Origin: SAR324 cluster bacterium
Lineage (GTDB): Bacteria > SAR324 > NAC60-12
Direction: 5' to 3'
Length of the DNA: 64,000 nucleotides
Assembly (NCBI GenBank): GCA_015232315.1
Contig: JADFZZ010000004.1
Location: forward strand, 19,414-83,413
Of the stretch, positions 42,639 through 52,607 are shown piece by piece. Numbering within the stretch: position 1 is the stretch's first letter; each line of letters starts with the position of its first letter. The translations under genes were made by a program, and so were the position numbers. The notes beneath the pieces are model-generated. The model ran no database searches and was not told the DNA's origin. It worked only from the letters and a program-made list of their open reading frames with translations.

Positions 42639-45518
42639 ATGAAATATTTTTATGGCATAGTGTTGGTTGGTTGTCTCCTGTTCTCAGAAATTGTCTGGGG
42701 ACATTCGACTGAACCGATGCAACCATTCGCTCAAAAAGGCATCCTTGATTTAACCGGGATCGACCTTGAAACGCATGAGGTGCTTCACCTGGGTGGAGAG
42801 TGGGGATTTTATTGGAACCAACTGTGGTCTCCTGAAGATTTCAAGCAGGGACTTGTTTCGTCAGCCCCGGATTTTTTTGTAATGCATGATGTCTGGAATC
42901 ATTACGCCATCCATCAACAAACTTTGGGTGCTGAAGGTTATGCGACCTTTCGACTCAAAGTAAAACTCCGAAAAGGCGGACAGATGCTGGGTTTCAAGTT
43001 TTTGTCCATGGGTACCGCTTACCGTTTCTGGATCAATGGCCAAATGGTTTCCAGCATGGGACAAGTGGGAACTTCCGCTGAAATGTCTATCCCTGAATAT
43101 ACACCCCAGGTTCGCTTCATCCAGGTGAACGATCCCGTGTTTGATATTACCCTTCAGGTTTCCAACTTTCATCATCGTCTGGGTGGCCCCTGGTATCCTG
43201 TGGAAATGGGCTTGGCGTCTACAATCCATGCTCATCAGGCAAGGCATCAGACCCATGAAATGATGCTTTTTGGTAGCATCATGATCATGGCACTGTATCA
43301 TTTTGGTCTATTTTATTTACGGCGTAATGATAAATCACCGCTATTTTTCGGGTTGTTGGCGCTTACAATCTCGATAAGAATCATGGTTTCAGGCGAACGA
43401 TATCTTCATTCCATGTTTTCATTCCCGTGGGAAGTATTCATGAGAATTGAGTATATCGCTTTTTTCTGGATTGCGCCCATATCGATGTTGTTTATCCACA
43501 CGCTGTTTCCTGAGGAAATGTCACTTAAAATCACAAAAAGTGTGGTTGGAATTTCTGTGCTGTCAACGATGTGTCTGGTTTTACCACCGAGATGGTTCAG
43601 TCATATAACGCCCATCTATCAGTATTACCTGATGTTCATCATCGTCTATGTAATATATATCCTTGTTCAAACCGTAAGGCATCACAGAGAATCATCACGA
43701 TGGATGCTTGGCGGCTTCTCTGTTCTTTGCCTGGCTTCCTTAAATGATATTTTGTATCAGGGGATGATCCTTCAGACAGGAAATTGGCTTCCTGCCGGGT
43801 TGCTGGTGTTCATTTTTATTCAGTCTTTTATTCTTTCTATCCGTTTTTCCAGAGCCTTTTTTACTTCTGAAACCTTGCTGGTAGAAAATCGTAGACTTGT
43901 GTCAGACCTGAAAAAAATCAATGAAAACCTTGAAACAATTGTTTCAAGCCGAACAGAGCAACTACGGCAAAAAAACAGCGACATGCAAAGTATGCTTCAA
44001 AATCTGCCTGAAGGCATTCTGATGATCACCAACAACAATCGGATTCATCATGAATATTCAGCCTGGCTTGAAACAATTCTGGAAACAGCGGATCTGGCTG
44101 ACAGACACTGGATTCCCCTTATTTTCGAAGACAGCAATCTCACACCAGATGTGGTTTACAGCATTGAAACCGCAGTCATTGCCTGTCTTGAAGAAGATGC
44201 CAGTAACTTCATGCTCAATCATCATATTCTGGTCAATGAACTTGAAAAGAATTTCCCCGGCAACAGGAAGAAAAATCTGGAACTCACCTGGGCTCCGATT
44301 TGTAATGAAAATGAAGAAATCGAAAAAATCATGCTGAGCATTCGAGATGTCACCAAACTCAAACTGTTGCAGAAAGAAGCCTCTGAACGTAAACGGGATT
44401 TGATCATTATCGGGGAAATTCTATCGGTCGTGCCTCATGAGTTTCAAATATTTATGAAGAATAGTCTGAAAACACTGACTAATCTTGAGAAAATTCTGAC
44501 TCAGAAAACACAGATGGACAAGGAACTGTTGGAATCCCTGTTTCGTGAAATGCATACCCTTAAGGGCAATGCCAGAACGATGGGCTTTTTGTATATCACA
44601 CAAATGGCTCACGAAGCTGAACAGCACTATGATGAAATTCGGAAGTCCAACAGCTATTCCACTTCTACGTTGGAAACAGTCCTCCCCCAATTGAAGCGAC
44701 TTCAAGCGCTGCTTCAGGAATACCAAACAATTCATGATGAAAAACTATCCCGTCCATCTGGAATGAACATTGATCCTGAACAGTATTTTCTCATTCAACG
44801 GGACCAGATTGAGCTGATGAAATCACGGATTGAACACACTGATTTGCGCCAATTCAATGAGTTGGAATCAGTTCTTGCTGAAATCAGAGATTTTTTTGAC
44901 CGTCTTGGCACAATCAGCATTCAAGAAATGCTTGCTGGCCAGATTCAGGGACTTGAGGCCATTGCCAGAGATCTGAAGAAAGGCGTGCCGCAAGTAAAGA
45001 TCCATCCCGCGGATTTGCGTGTTGATCAGAATTTCAGTCATGTTCTGCAAAATGTATTTGTTCATCTTTTTCGAAATTCAATGGACCATGGCCTGGAAAC
45101 AGAAAACGAAAGAATCCAACATGCCAAATCCGCTATCGGCTTGATTCAGATTGAGTTTGAATGGCTGGAGTCCCTCGTCAGAATACATTATCAGGACGAT
45201 GGCAGAGGACTGGATCTTGAAAAAATTATGGATAAAGCCCGTGGATCTGGACTGATTGTTCAGGAAAAGGCACCTGTTCCTGAGAAAATTGCGGAGTTGA
45301 TTTTTGAGTCTGGTCTGTCCACTGCCATGGAAGTTACTGATATTTCAGGCCGAGGCGTCGGTATGGATGCGGTGAAAAAATTCATTGAACAGCAGGGAGG
45401 AACAGTTCATATTGAATTTATCCACCCAATCCAGCAAAATCCCAGACCGTTTAAGATTCTGATCACCTTGCCCTCTGTGCATTTCAAAAAATCAAAAAAC
45501 AAAAACAGGAAGCCATGA
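42639..45518 (+). CDS. 7TM sensor fused to a CheA-like Hpt and kinase core
   Basis: A 959-residue membrane protein. A signal peptide (1-21) leads to an extracytoplasmic jelly-roll domain of the 7TMR-DISM type (about 35-195), then about seven transmembrane helices (205-410), a coiled coil and a PAS-like region (450-570). HTLKGNA (H639) marks an Hpt domain. The C terminus has a CheA-style ATPase: N813 in HLFRNSMDHG, DDGRGLD and SGRGVGMDAV. CheA phosphorylates its own Hpt histidine, then a response regulator. No P2/P5 CheW-binding domain is evident. The next histidine kinase overlaps it by 4 bp. Confidence 0.88.
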   Translation: MKYFYGIVLVGCLLFSEIVWGHSTEPMQPFAQKGILDLTGIDLETHEVLHLGGEWGFYWNQLWSPEDFKQGLVSSAPDFFVMHDVWNHYAIHQQTLGAEGYATFRLKVKLRKGGQMLGFKFLSMGTAYRFWINGQMVSSMGQVGTSAEMSIPEYTPQVRFIQVNDPVFDITLQVSNFHHRLGGPWYPVEMGLASTIHAHQARHQTHEMMLFGSIMIMALYHFGLFYLRRNDKSPLFFGLLALTISIRIMVSGERYLHSMFSFPWEVFMRIEYIAFFWIAPISMLFIHTLFPEEMSLKITKSVVGISVLSTMCLVLPPRWFSHITPIYQYYLMFIIVYVIYILVQTVRHHRESSRWMLGGFSVLCLASLNDILYQGMILQTGNWLPAGLLVFIFIQSFILSIRFSRAFFTSETLLVENRRLVSDLKKINENLETIVSSRTEQLRQKNSDMQSMLQNLPEGILMITNNNRIHHEYSAWLETILETADLADRHWIPLIFEDSNLTPDVVYSIETAVIACLEEDASNFMLNHHILVNELEKNFPGNRKKNLELTWAPICNENEEIEKIMLSIRDVTKLKLLQKEASERKRDLIIIGEILSVVPHEFQIFMKNSLKTLTNLEKILTQKTQMDKELLESLFREMHTLKGNARTMGFLYITQMAHEAEQHYDEIRKSNSYSTSTLETVLPQLKRLQALLQEYQTIHDEKLSRPSGMNIDPEQYFLIQRDQIELMKSRIEHTDLRQFNELESVLAEIRDFFDRLGTISIQEMLAGQIQGLEAIARDLKKGVPQVKIHPADLRVDQNFSHVLQNVFVHLFRNSMDHGLETENERIQHAKSAIGLIQIEFEWLESLVRIHYQDDGRGLDLEKIMDKARGSGLIVQEKAPVPEKIAELIFESGLSTAMEVTDISGRGVGMDAVKKFIEQQGGTVHIEFIHPIQQNPRPFKILITLPSVHFKKSKNKNRKP

Positions 45519-46831
45519 CCACTCAGCAGGCGGAAGAATTATTATTAAAAGTCAGAGGCATAGTCCGGGAATGGCTGTTTAATGATGGTACCTTCAATGA
45601 GCCGCAAATCGAAAAACGTCTCCTTAGTGTGATTATAGGTTTGTTTATTATTTTAACAGGCTGGAATGCTGTTGTTTCGCATATACCCGCCAATGAACGT
45701 ATGATACTTGGCGGATTTCATCTCACACTCTATGGCCTGCTGGCATTGAGTTTCAGCCGTTTTCAACTGTTTGCCGGACTTTCTACAGTTGCCATTGTTG
45801 TCGTGTTACCTATGGCCCAGATCCTTGCGGGATTTCCGGTCAGTACCTTCAAATGGTTGAGTGTTTCAATTCTGGTAGCTGGTCTTTGTTTACCTATAAA
45901 GGTTTTGCTCATCACTTATGCGATGAATGTGGTCTTTATTCTTGGTTGTCAGTTCATTTCCACGATTTCCCCCCGGGATGGTGTGGACCAAATTATCTTC
46001 TTATCCATGATTTTCAGCGTAACCTTAGCGTCCAGAGTGCTAAGGACACTGGCCTATAACAAGGTACAAAAACAGAAGGAACACCTGGCTCAAACCAATG
46101 AAAATTTAAAAAGCAAACAGGCACAATTGGTTCACTCAGCCAAACTCGCGTCGTTGGGTGAAGTGATGTCAGGTATCGCTCATGAACTCAACAATCCTCT
46201 GGCAATCATCAATATGAGTGCTGAGTTGGCACTGGACGAAGCACTCAAGGATGAACATGGTCTCTATATCAAATATAACCAACAGATCATGAATCAGGTT
46301 GACAGGATGATCAAAATCATCAATCACATGAGAGATGTCAGTCATACGGATTCAACCAGAAAAAGAATTGAGAATGTGGCTCATCTCATTGAGCGATCGT
46401 TTATTCTGCTGACTGAACAGTTCAGATTGCATGGAATTGAGGTCATCAGGCAGATTGATCCAGACGTCTCCATCTATTGTAATGCGGGTCAACTGGAACA
46501 GGTTTTTGTCAATCTTTTGCTGAATGCCAGAGATGCCCTGGATGACTGGAAGGGTGAGAAAAAATTAACGATCGATGTTTATCAGAAAAACGAGGAAATT
46601 TTCGTTAATTTTACAGACACTGGCATGGGGATCCCCCAGGAAATTCAATCAAAAATATTTGATCCATTTTTTTCCACAAAAGATGTTGGCAAGGGTACCG
46701 GACTTGGCCTTTCAATTGTGCATTACTTAATTCAGGAAAATGAGGGAACTCTCCTGTTTAGCAGTTCCACAGGACAAGGCACTACGTTCTCCATAAAATT
46801 TCATGTAACCGACTCCCAAAAAATATCTTAA
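45515..46831 (+). CDS. Membrane sensor histidine kinase
   Basis: A 438-residue kinase. About six hydrophobic helices (35-190) form a membrane input region with no obvious periplasmic domain. A coiled coil follows, then the dimerisation box LGEVMSGIAHELNNPLAII with the phospho-His, and an ATPase domain: VFVNLLLNARDAL (N box), GMGIPQEIQSKIFDPFFSTK (G1/F) and GTGLGLSIV (G2). This is the ordinary HisKA/HATPase layout. The ATG overlaps the upstream stop, so it is made with the CheA-like protein. No cognate response regulator is adjacent. Confidence 0.94.
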   Translation: MTTQQAEELLLKVRGIVREWLFNDGTFNEPQIEKRLLSVIIGLFIILTGWNAVVSHIPANERMILGGFHLTLYGLLALSFSRFQLFAGLSTVAIVVVLPMAQILAGFPVSTFKWLSVSILVAGLCLPIKVLLITYAMNVVFILGCQFISTISPRDGVDQIIFLSMIFSVTLASRVLRTLAYNKVQKQKEHLAQTNENLKSKQAQLVHSAKLASLGEVMSGIAHELNNPLAIINMSAELALDEALKDEHGLYIKYNQQIMNQVDRMIKIINHMRDVSHTDSTRKRIENVAHLIERSFILLTEQFRLHGIEVIRQIDPDVSIYCNAGQLEQVFVNLLLNARDALDDWKGEKKLTIDVYQKNEEIFVNFTDTGMGIPQEIQSKIFDPFFSTKDVGKGTGLGLSIVHYLIQENEGTLLFSSSTGQGTTFSIKFHVTDSQKIS

Positions 46832-46940
46832 AACATGAGATCCGAAGAATTTTAAAAGAGTTACTTGCTATTTGAAATCAAAAATGAAACGAACTTAAAA
46901 ACCTGTTAAAAAATCCTCATCTTTATTCCATAATTGGTTT

Positions 46941-48173
46941 ATGAAAACATCAGCGCCTTCCGCCACAACAGATAAGACTAAGAGTTCCTTGAAGGCTCAG
47001 TGGGATGCATTGGTCAGAAATATGGCCGAACCAGTCATTATTATTGATCCCGAAGGGTTGATTGAATATATGCATGTCCCACAGGGCGCGAATTTTAACC
47101 CTGTCAATGCCATTGGTCGGAATATCTATGATTTTATTTTTAAAAAATATCGGGAAACATTCCAACGTTGTGTGCAGTCCGTACTGGATCATCGGGAACT
47201 GGAATATTTTGAGACTCAGGTCGCAGGAAGTCAGGGCGAGACACTCTATTATAAATGTTGCCTTGGACCTGTCATTGATCAAGAAAATATCACAGGTCTG
47301 ATTCTACTCATCAAGGATATTACTGACTACAAACAGGCTGAACAGGAAATCGCACAATACCGAACATCTCTGGAAACCATGATTCATGACAGAACTGTGG
47401 AGTTGAGAATTTCCAATAAAGAATTAAAAAACGCTCAAATGCAACTCATTCAGTCAGCAAAACTCTCCTCTCTTGGTGAAATGGCAAACGGAGTAGCCCA
47501 TGAACTGAACAATCCCTTGGGAATCATCAGCCTTGCCACAGAAGTTTGCCTGGAAATGCTGGAAGAAGGTGATTATCAGGCTGTGAAAATTCAATTGAAC
47601 AATATTTTGAAACAGGTTCAGCGTGGTGCGCAAATCATCACGCACCTCAGACGGTTCAGTAAAGATTCGATGAAAGTCAACTGGGAGTACATCGATTTGA
47701 ACAGTATCATTGAAAATTCCTTCACCCTGATCAGTGAACAATTCAAGTTACGCGGGATTAAAGTGGTTAAAGACTTTGCCGAAAATCTGCCAAAGTGTTA
47801 CTGTAATCCATTGAAACTTGAACAGGTTTTTGTAAACCTCCTTTCAAATGCCAGAGATGCCCTGGAAATGACAGACGCACCGAAAATAGTTGTTAAATCA
47901 GGCCTTGAAGAACAATGGCTCGTTATTGAAGTCGCAGACAATGGCTTCGGGATTGGGAAAAAAAATATCGACAAAATCTTTGATCCTTTTTACACGACCA
48001 AGGAAGTTGGGAAAGGCACAGGATTGGGTTTGTCCATCAGTTACGGTATTGTGCAGGAACATAAGGGGAAACTTGAGGTTCAAAGTGAAATTGGAACAGG
48101 TTCTGTCTTCAAGGTATTTGTGCCTGTGGTAAAACCCTATGTAGGAATATCACAAATGCCCTTGACCAGTTGA
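46941..48173 (+). CDS. Cytoplasmic PAS-domain histidine kinase
   Basis: A 410-residue soluble kinase. An N-terminal PAS domain (about 20-135, NMAEPVIIIDPEGLIEYMHV) is followed by a coiled coil, then LGEMANGVAHELNNPLGII with the phospho-His and an ATPase domain with VFVNLLSNARDAL, DNGFGIG and GTGLGLSISYGI. Its kinase core closely resembles that of the preceding gene, so the two may be a duplication. The gap is 109 bp. The partner regulator is not nearby; the ligand is unknown. Confidence 0.93.
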   Translation: MKTSAPSATTDKTKSSLKAQWDALVRNMAEPVIIIDPEGLIEYMHVPQGANFNPVNAIGRNIYDFIFKKYRETFQRCVQSVLDHRELEYFETQVAGSQGETLYYKCCLGPVIDQENITGLILLIKDITDYKQAEQEIAQYRTSLETMIHDRTVELRISNKELKNAQMQLIQSAKLSSLGEMANGVAHELNNPLGIISLATEVCLEMLEEGDYQAVKIQLNNILKQVQRGAQIITHLRRFSKDSMKVNWEYIDLNSIIENSFTLISEQFKLRGIKVVKDFAENLPKCYCNPLKLEQVFVNLLSNARDALEMTDAPKIVVKSGLEEQWLVIEVADNGFGIGKKNIDKIFDPFYTTKEVGKGTGLGLSISYGIVQEHKGKLEVQSEIGTGSVFKVFVPVVKPYVGISQMPLTS

Positions 48174-48333
48174 TGAGGTGTAACACACTATTCCTTCAAA
48201 TTCCGGGTTATCAACTACGTTGTATGATAATCAGGTGAAGTTTGAAACAGGATTCATTAAGTTGACATTTGGAATAAATCTTCTTAAGTTTTTATTAAAC
48301 TGAATAATTGATAACATTTGATCGTGAAATAAG

Positions 48334-49449
48334 ATGAGGACAGTGACAAACTCTTTTAATGTATCTGTACTAATCAGTATTTTTCTCTGGTCAGCCATAA
48401 GTGCTGTAGCCGGTGAGCCTGAATTCCTTCGGCAGAGTATTCGGGCTAGAGGAATGGGAAACGCCTTCACGGCGGTCGCCAATGACGAAATGCTGTTGTA
48501 TTATAACCCTGCCGGACTGAGAAGTCTGACGCACAATCTGTATGAGTTATATTCAGCCAATGGGACTTCGAATGAAGACACCATAAACCTTGCGACTGAA
48601 GACGACCAGGTTGCAGGTTTGGCGGATATTGCTGGAAGAAAAATTTTTCTTGAGACGACCTTGCTTTCAATGAGCCATCACAATACACGCTGGGGTGTGG
48701 CTTTGTTCAGTAATGCCATTATTGATTTATCAATCCATAATCCAATTGTCCCATATCTCTCTGTTCGTGCCTTTGGCCAGGCTGGTGTATTGGGTGGAAT
48801 GGCATTCAGTTTTATGGATCAACGGTTGGATATTGGCGTGGGATTGAAAGCTGTCAACCGTACCGGAATTATTGACACGCTCCATATTACGGATGAAGCG
48901 ATTATAGCTTTTGTGGATCGTGATGAAACAGATCTCCTTGAAGACAAATACGCGTCAACAACTCAGGTTGGAACAGATGTGGGAATGATTTATCATGTTG
49001 AAGATATGTATAATCTGTTCCCTAAACTCGCTGTTGTGATCAGGAATATTGGCGATATGGATTTTGACCAGGCTGGTCTTGTCCCAATGACAGTTGATCT
49101 CGGGCTGGCCACTGAATCAGAAGTGCAGGGCGTTGACATTACTTTTGCCATGGATTATCAGGATTTGCTAAACGCCAACGATCTCGCATCGGGTATTTTT
49201 ACGATTCAAAATCTGAAAATCGGAGTAGAAGTTGGCTTGGAGAAAATGTATAATGGCCATCACTTCTTTTCATTCAGAGCCGGAAGGAATGGCCCCTATA
49301 ATACTTTTGGTGCCACGCTTAATCCCGCATGGACACTTTTGTATATTGTTCCTAAAATTGATTTTGCGTTGTGGTCTCAGGAAATTGGTCAATTTGGTGG
49401 TGACGTTGAAGATCAACGAACAAGCCTTCAAATATCCTGGATGTTCTAA
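48334..49449 (+). CDS. PorV/UPF0164-like outer-membrane protein
   Basis: A 371-residue exported protein with a signal peptide (cut after SAVAG). The motif RARGMGNAFTAVANDEMLLYYNPAGL is the signature of the PorV/UPF0164 and FadL-like barrel group. The rest is alternating strands and ends LQISWMF with a C-terminal aromatic. The start at 48334 has a weak ribosome site. It is the first of four close genes on the same strand. PorV-like proteins can be outer-membrane barrels or shuttle factors for surface proteins; the cargo here is unknown. Confidence 0.85.
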   Translation: MRTVTNSFNVSVLISIFLWSAISAVAGEPEFLRQSIRARGMGNAFTAVANDEMLLYYNPAGLRSLTHNLYELYSANGTSNEDTINLATEDDQVAGLADIAGRKIFLETTLLSMSHHNTRWGVALFSNAIIDLSIHNPIVPYLSVRAFGQAGVLGGMAFSFMDQRLDIGVGLKAVNRTGIIDTLHITDEAIIAFVDRDETDLLEDKYASTTQVGTDVGMIYHVEDMYNLFPKLAVVIRNIGDMDFDQAGLVPMTVDLGLATESEVQGVDITFAMDYQDLLNANDLASGIFTIQNLKIGVEVGLEKMYNGHHFFSFRAGRNGPYNTFGATLNPAWTLLYIVPKIDFALWSQEIGQFGGDVEDQRTSLQISWMF

Positions 49450-49471
49450 CTTGTTCTCATAAATGTATGAC

Positions 49472-51235
49472 ATGAAAAAAATATTGACGCTTTTAATCAG
49501 TCTATCTTTGATTTGGATCAGTGGTTGTGCAACGCAGGGATTGGTGACTTATCGTACCTTTGAACAGAGTGACGATTATGAATCCCTTAATAAATCAATG
49601 GATGCTCTGAAAACAACGGGGCGAGATGGATCTGGACAGCAGCAGTTCAGTGCATTGAAAAATCTGCGCTATATTTCTAAATATATGCCAGACACAGGCA
49701 AACGAGAAATGGCAATACAGGCATTGGCCTTTCTTGCATGGGAAAGTAAGGATGGTGATGTCAGAGCTTCCAGTCGGGATCGAATTGAGAACATTTTGGA
49801 AGATGATAGCTGGGAAATAACTTATAAAGTTGCCACCGTTGACGCTCTGGGTAAGCTATTAGCCGGAAAAACCGGATATGTTCTGGAACTGAATGGAACT
49901 CCGATGATGATTCCAATGGAAGTTGGCGAACGAGAAGATATCCTGGATTTTCTGCTGGATGAATTTTCTTATCTGCCATTGTACTCGCAATATTTTGCCA
50001 TTGATACATTCCGCAATATTTTATTGACGCCTGCAACGCTGGATAATTGTCCTTTATCCATTTGTGAGAAAGATGACCGCCAAAATGTTGAGCTATGGGA
50101 AACGTCCATGCAATCCAAATGGAGCGAAGAATTACAGGATTTAAAATTCCGTATTTGGGAGAAATTGCCAGATCTCTTTGAAAAAGATTATGAATTCATT
50201 ATCAAAGCCAAAATAGCTTTGCTGGTCGCTGAAATTGAAAATTATTATCTCTATCCTGAGATGGAAGAAAAATTTGTGACATTGGCTCGAGAATGGAACG
50301 AAAACCAGGATATTCCTGAATCTGTTCGGTCGTTAATCATTGCGACCCGTGAACGAAAACAGAATTATGGCGTTCCTGCATCTAAAGAACCAGTGATTGA
50401 GCCATCGGCTTATAAGGATCTGCTTACCAATACTTCAGAATTTCTTGAAACGCATCTGGATTCAATTTTGTTCCAACAGATTCTTGTGCAGGAACGTAAA
50501 ATGGCAGAAAGTAGTTTAGAAACACCTGAATCTGATATCCCTTATACAAAAATTGAAGATGGATCTGTGAGTGGTGGTTCTGACACATCATCCGAAAATA
50601 AAACACAAAACAGACGTATTCCAGCATTGGATGTTTCCGCATTATTGTTCAATCCCTTGTTATCAGAAGATCTTCTCAAAAGAGAAATTGTACTGTTAAC
50701 TATCGCAGGTGCGTTGAGACAGGGATTGATCCTGGAAAACCAGGATCTGGAAGTTATGGCACAACAAAAACTGGAAGAAGATGGAAGTCTTATTTCTATT
50801 TATCACACAACAGAGTTTGCTAAAGAATTATTTCCTTCATTGAAGCATAATGAACTGGACCCTATTCCATTGATAGATACCCTCATAGGAAAGTCACAAC
50901 AGACAGATTCTGTTCTGATCAGGAGAATGTATCTGAATGCTGTGGCAAATGGAGTTTCAGTGTATCCTACTCTGGTACGAGGGAAGATTGATGCATTGCC
51001 AATGGAACTCGACGTTGGAACACGATATCAGATCAATGAGATCTTGGCTCGCTTTGACAAAACTCAGTCCGTAGAGATCAATCCAGAGGACTTGATAGAT
51101 AAACCTGAAAAGATACAGGAAGAAGCACCTGCTGAGGTAATTGAAGTGGTTATCCCAGATGCAAATGAAGAAATTATTCCAGATGAAGGCTCTGTTCCAG
51201 TGGAACAAACCTTGCCTGAGACAAACCAGAATTAG
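49472..51235 (+). CDS. Large lipoprotein with helical (HEAT-like) repeats
   Basis: A 587-residue lipoprotein with lipobox ISGC (C19). The body is helical with repeat-like blocks (EMAIQALAFLAWESKDGDVR, YKVATVDALGKLLAG), suggesting HEAT-type repeats. The C terminus is Glu/Pro-rich. I start at ATG 49472; ATG 49463 adds three residues. It follows the PorV-like gene by 22 bp and precedes the next lipoprotein by 10 bp. It probably sits in the periplasm or at the outer membrane. I do not recognise the family. Confidence 0.75.
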   Translation: MKKILTLLISLSLIWISGCATQGLVTYRTFEQSDDYESLNKSMDALKTTGRDGSGQQQFSALKNLRYISKYMPDTGKREMAIQALAFLAWESKDGDVRASSRDRIENILEDDSWEITYKVATVDALGKLLAGKTGYVLELNGTPMMIPMEVGEREDILDFLLDEFSYLPLYSQYFAIDTFRNILLTPATLDNCPLSICEKDDRQNVELWETSMQSKWSEELQDLKFRIWEKLPDLFEKDYEFIIKAKIALLVAEIENYYLYPEMEEKFVTLAREWNENQDIPESVRSLIIATRERKQNYGVPASKEPVIEPSAYKDLLTNTSEFLETHLDSILFQQILVQERKMAESSLETPESDIPYTKIEDGSVSGGSDTSSENKTQNRRIPALDVSALLFNPLLSEDLLKREIVLLTIAGALRQGLILENQDLEVMAQQKLEEDGSLISIYHTTEFAKELFPSLKHNELDPIPLIDTLIGKSQQTDSVLIRRMYLNAVANGVSVYPTLVRGKIDALPMELDVGTRYQINEILARFDKTQSVEINPEDLIDKPEKIQEEAPAEVIEVVIPDANEEIIPDEGSVPVEQTLPETNQN

Positions 51236-51245
51236 AAAATATCCC

Positions 51246-52598
51246 ATGACTATGATGACTATGAAAATTGCACAATTTTTTCTGATATTATTCAGTTTCA
51301 CGTTTTTGTTAGGCAGTTGTTCTGAAGATGCTGACAAAAATTGTCAAAACCTTCTGGATGAACAGCGTTATTCTGAAGTCGCCAATGCTTCTGCGTGTGA
51401 TAGCTATGAACGGGCTAGTGCTTATTTGGGCTTAGCTGGCTTTGGATTCGCTTCTTTCCTGACAGAAGATGCTACTGACAATTTGAGTAAAACGTTGGGG
51501 CTTGATCAATATACAGAGAAAAAAGGTAATCTGGAGGATTGGAAAGATAATGACAAAGGTGTATTGCAATATTATGAAAAGGCACTTTGCCTGGTAGGAC
51601 CTGACAGTTTTGTACAGGTGCTGATTGATGAGGGCAAATGTGAAAGCGGAAATCGAAATATTAATGAAAATCGTGCACGACGTGATTTGGAAATCTCATT
51701 TTTTGGCATATTGGGAGAATTGATTGTTCGGATGTATGGGGAATTGGACATTGATCGGGATGGTACTATTTCAGAAGATGAACTAAACCAATTCAGTGGA
51801 GTTGATTCCAGTGTGACTGTTAGTAACAGCGAAGCATCGAGTCTGACTCCTGATAATGATACCATGCAGTTGGTTATGAAAACTGGCACAGTCTATCTGA
51901 TGGATATCAATAATGGGAAATGCCTGTTCATGAATAGAAATTTTACTGGTGTTGTTCCGTCAAATTTCAGCACATCAGCCAGCATTTTCAGTTGTCCATT
52001 CTCAACGGCTTCCAGCATTGATAGCCTTGTGCCATTAATCAAAGTGGATGGTCTAACAAATATTTTTTCTTCGGGTGTTGATTTTACTGTTCCCTTAACA
52101 TTTCTAAATGTTTATGTTCAGCGGGCTGTGGCTCTGGATGAAGATTTAAGCGACATTGGATTTGCTGAAGACAGTGAATTTCGTAAAGCAATGAATGAAT
52201 CTGTAGAAAAATTGGATAACGGTGGAACCTGTGATAATACAGCCTCAAGAATTTTCGGATTGATTGAAAGTATTGCGCGAAATGCGGCGACCAGTTCAAC
52301 AAATCTTTCACAAAAAAATCTATTAAGTATCAGTGAAATCAGAAAATTAAACTCAACGGTGGCGATCCCAAGTGTTAATTGTGGAACATTCATTCCCGGT
52401 TGTAAAGCTCAAGTCACTGATGGGCGCTTGATCTATAAGAAATCTGCTGGAGTATATACCGATAATTATCTCGATTCAGATAAAGCAACCATTGAAAGCG
52501 CCCTCAGTACAATTTTGGAGTTAACAACAGAATCCAATGTAACTTCAGGTACTCGCGAAATCACATTTCAAGAACTTTTGTGTTTGAGTGAAGAGTAA
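51246..52598 (+). CDS. Lipoprotein with one EF-hand loop
   Basis: A 450-residue lipoprotein with lipobox LLGSC after a hydrophobic signal. DIDRDGTISEDEL at about residues 170-182 is a textbook EF-hand calcium loop (D-x-D-x-D-G-x-I-x3-E). Further paired cysteines could form disulfides in the mature protein. Several ATGs cluster at 51246-51261; I chose the first. It is spaced 10 bp from the previous gene and 9 bp from the next. No family is recognised; calcium-dependent folding is likely. Confidence 0.8.
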   Translation: MTMMTMKIAQFFLILFSFTFLLGSCSEDADKNCQNLLDEQRYSEVANASACDSYERASAYLGLAGFGFASFLTEDATDNLSKTLGLDQYTEKKGNLEDWKDNDKGVLQYYEKALCLVGPDSFVQVLIDEGKCESGNRNINENRARRDLEISFFGILGELIVRMYGELDIDRDGTISEDELNQFSGVDSSVTVSNSEASSLTPDNDTMQLVMKTGTVYLMDINNGKCLFMNRNFTGVVPSNFSTSASIFSCPFSTASSIDSLVPLIKVDGLTNIFSSGVDFTVPLTFLNVYVQRAVALDEDLSDIGFAEDSEFRKAMNESVEKLDNGGTCDNTASRIFGLIESIARNAATSSTNLSQKNLLSISEIRKLNSTVAIPSVNCGTFIPGCKAQVTDGRLIYKKSAGVYTDNYLDSDKATIESALSTILELTTESNVTSGTREITFQELLCLSEE

Positions 52599-52607
52599 GA
52601 ACGAAAG

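Noticed and set aside
51141..51245. Long N-terminal extension of the EF-hand lipoprotein
   Set aside because: It overlaps the preceding gene's coding end out of frame, and the lipobox signal begins at the ATG cluster 51246-51261.
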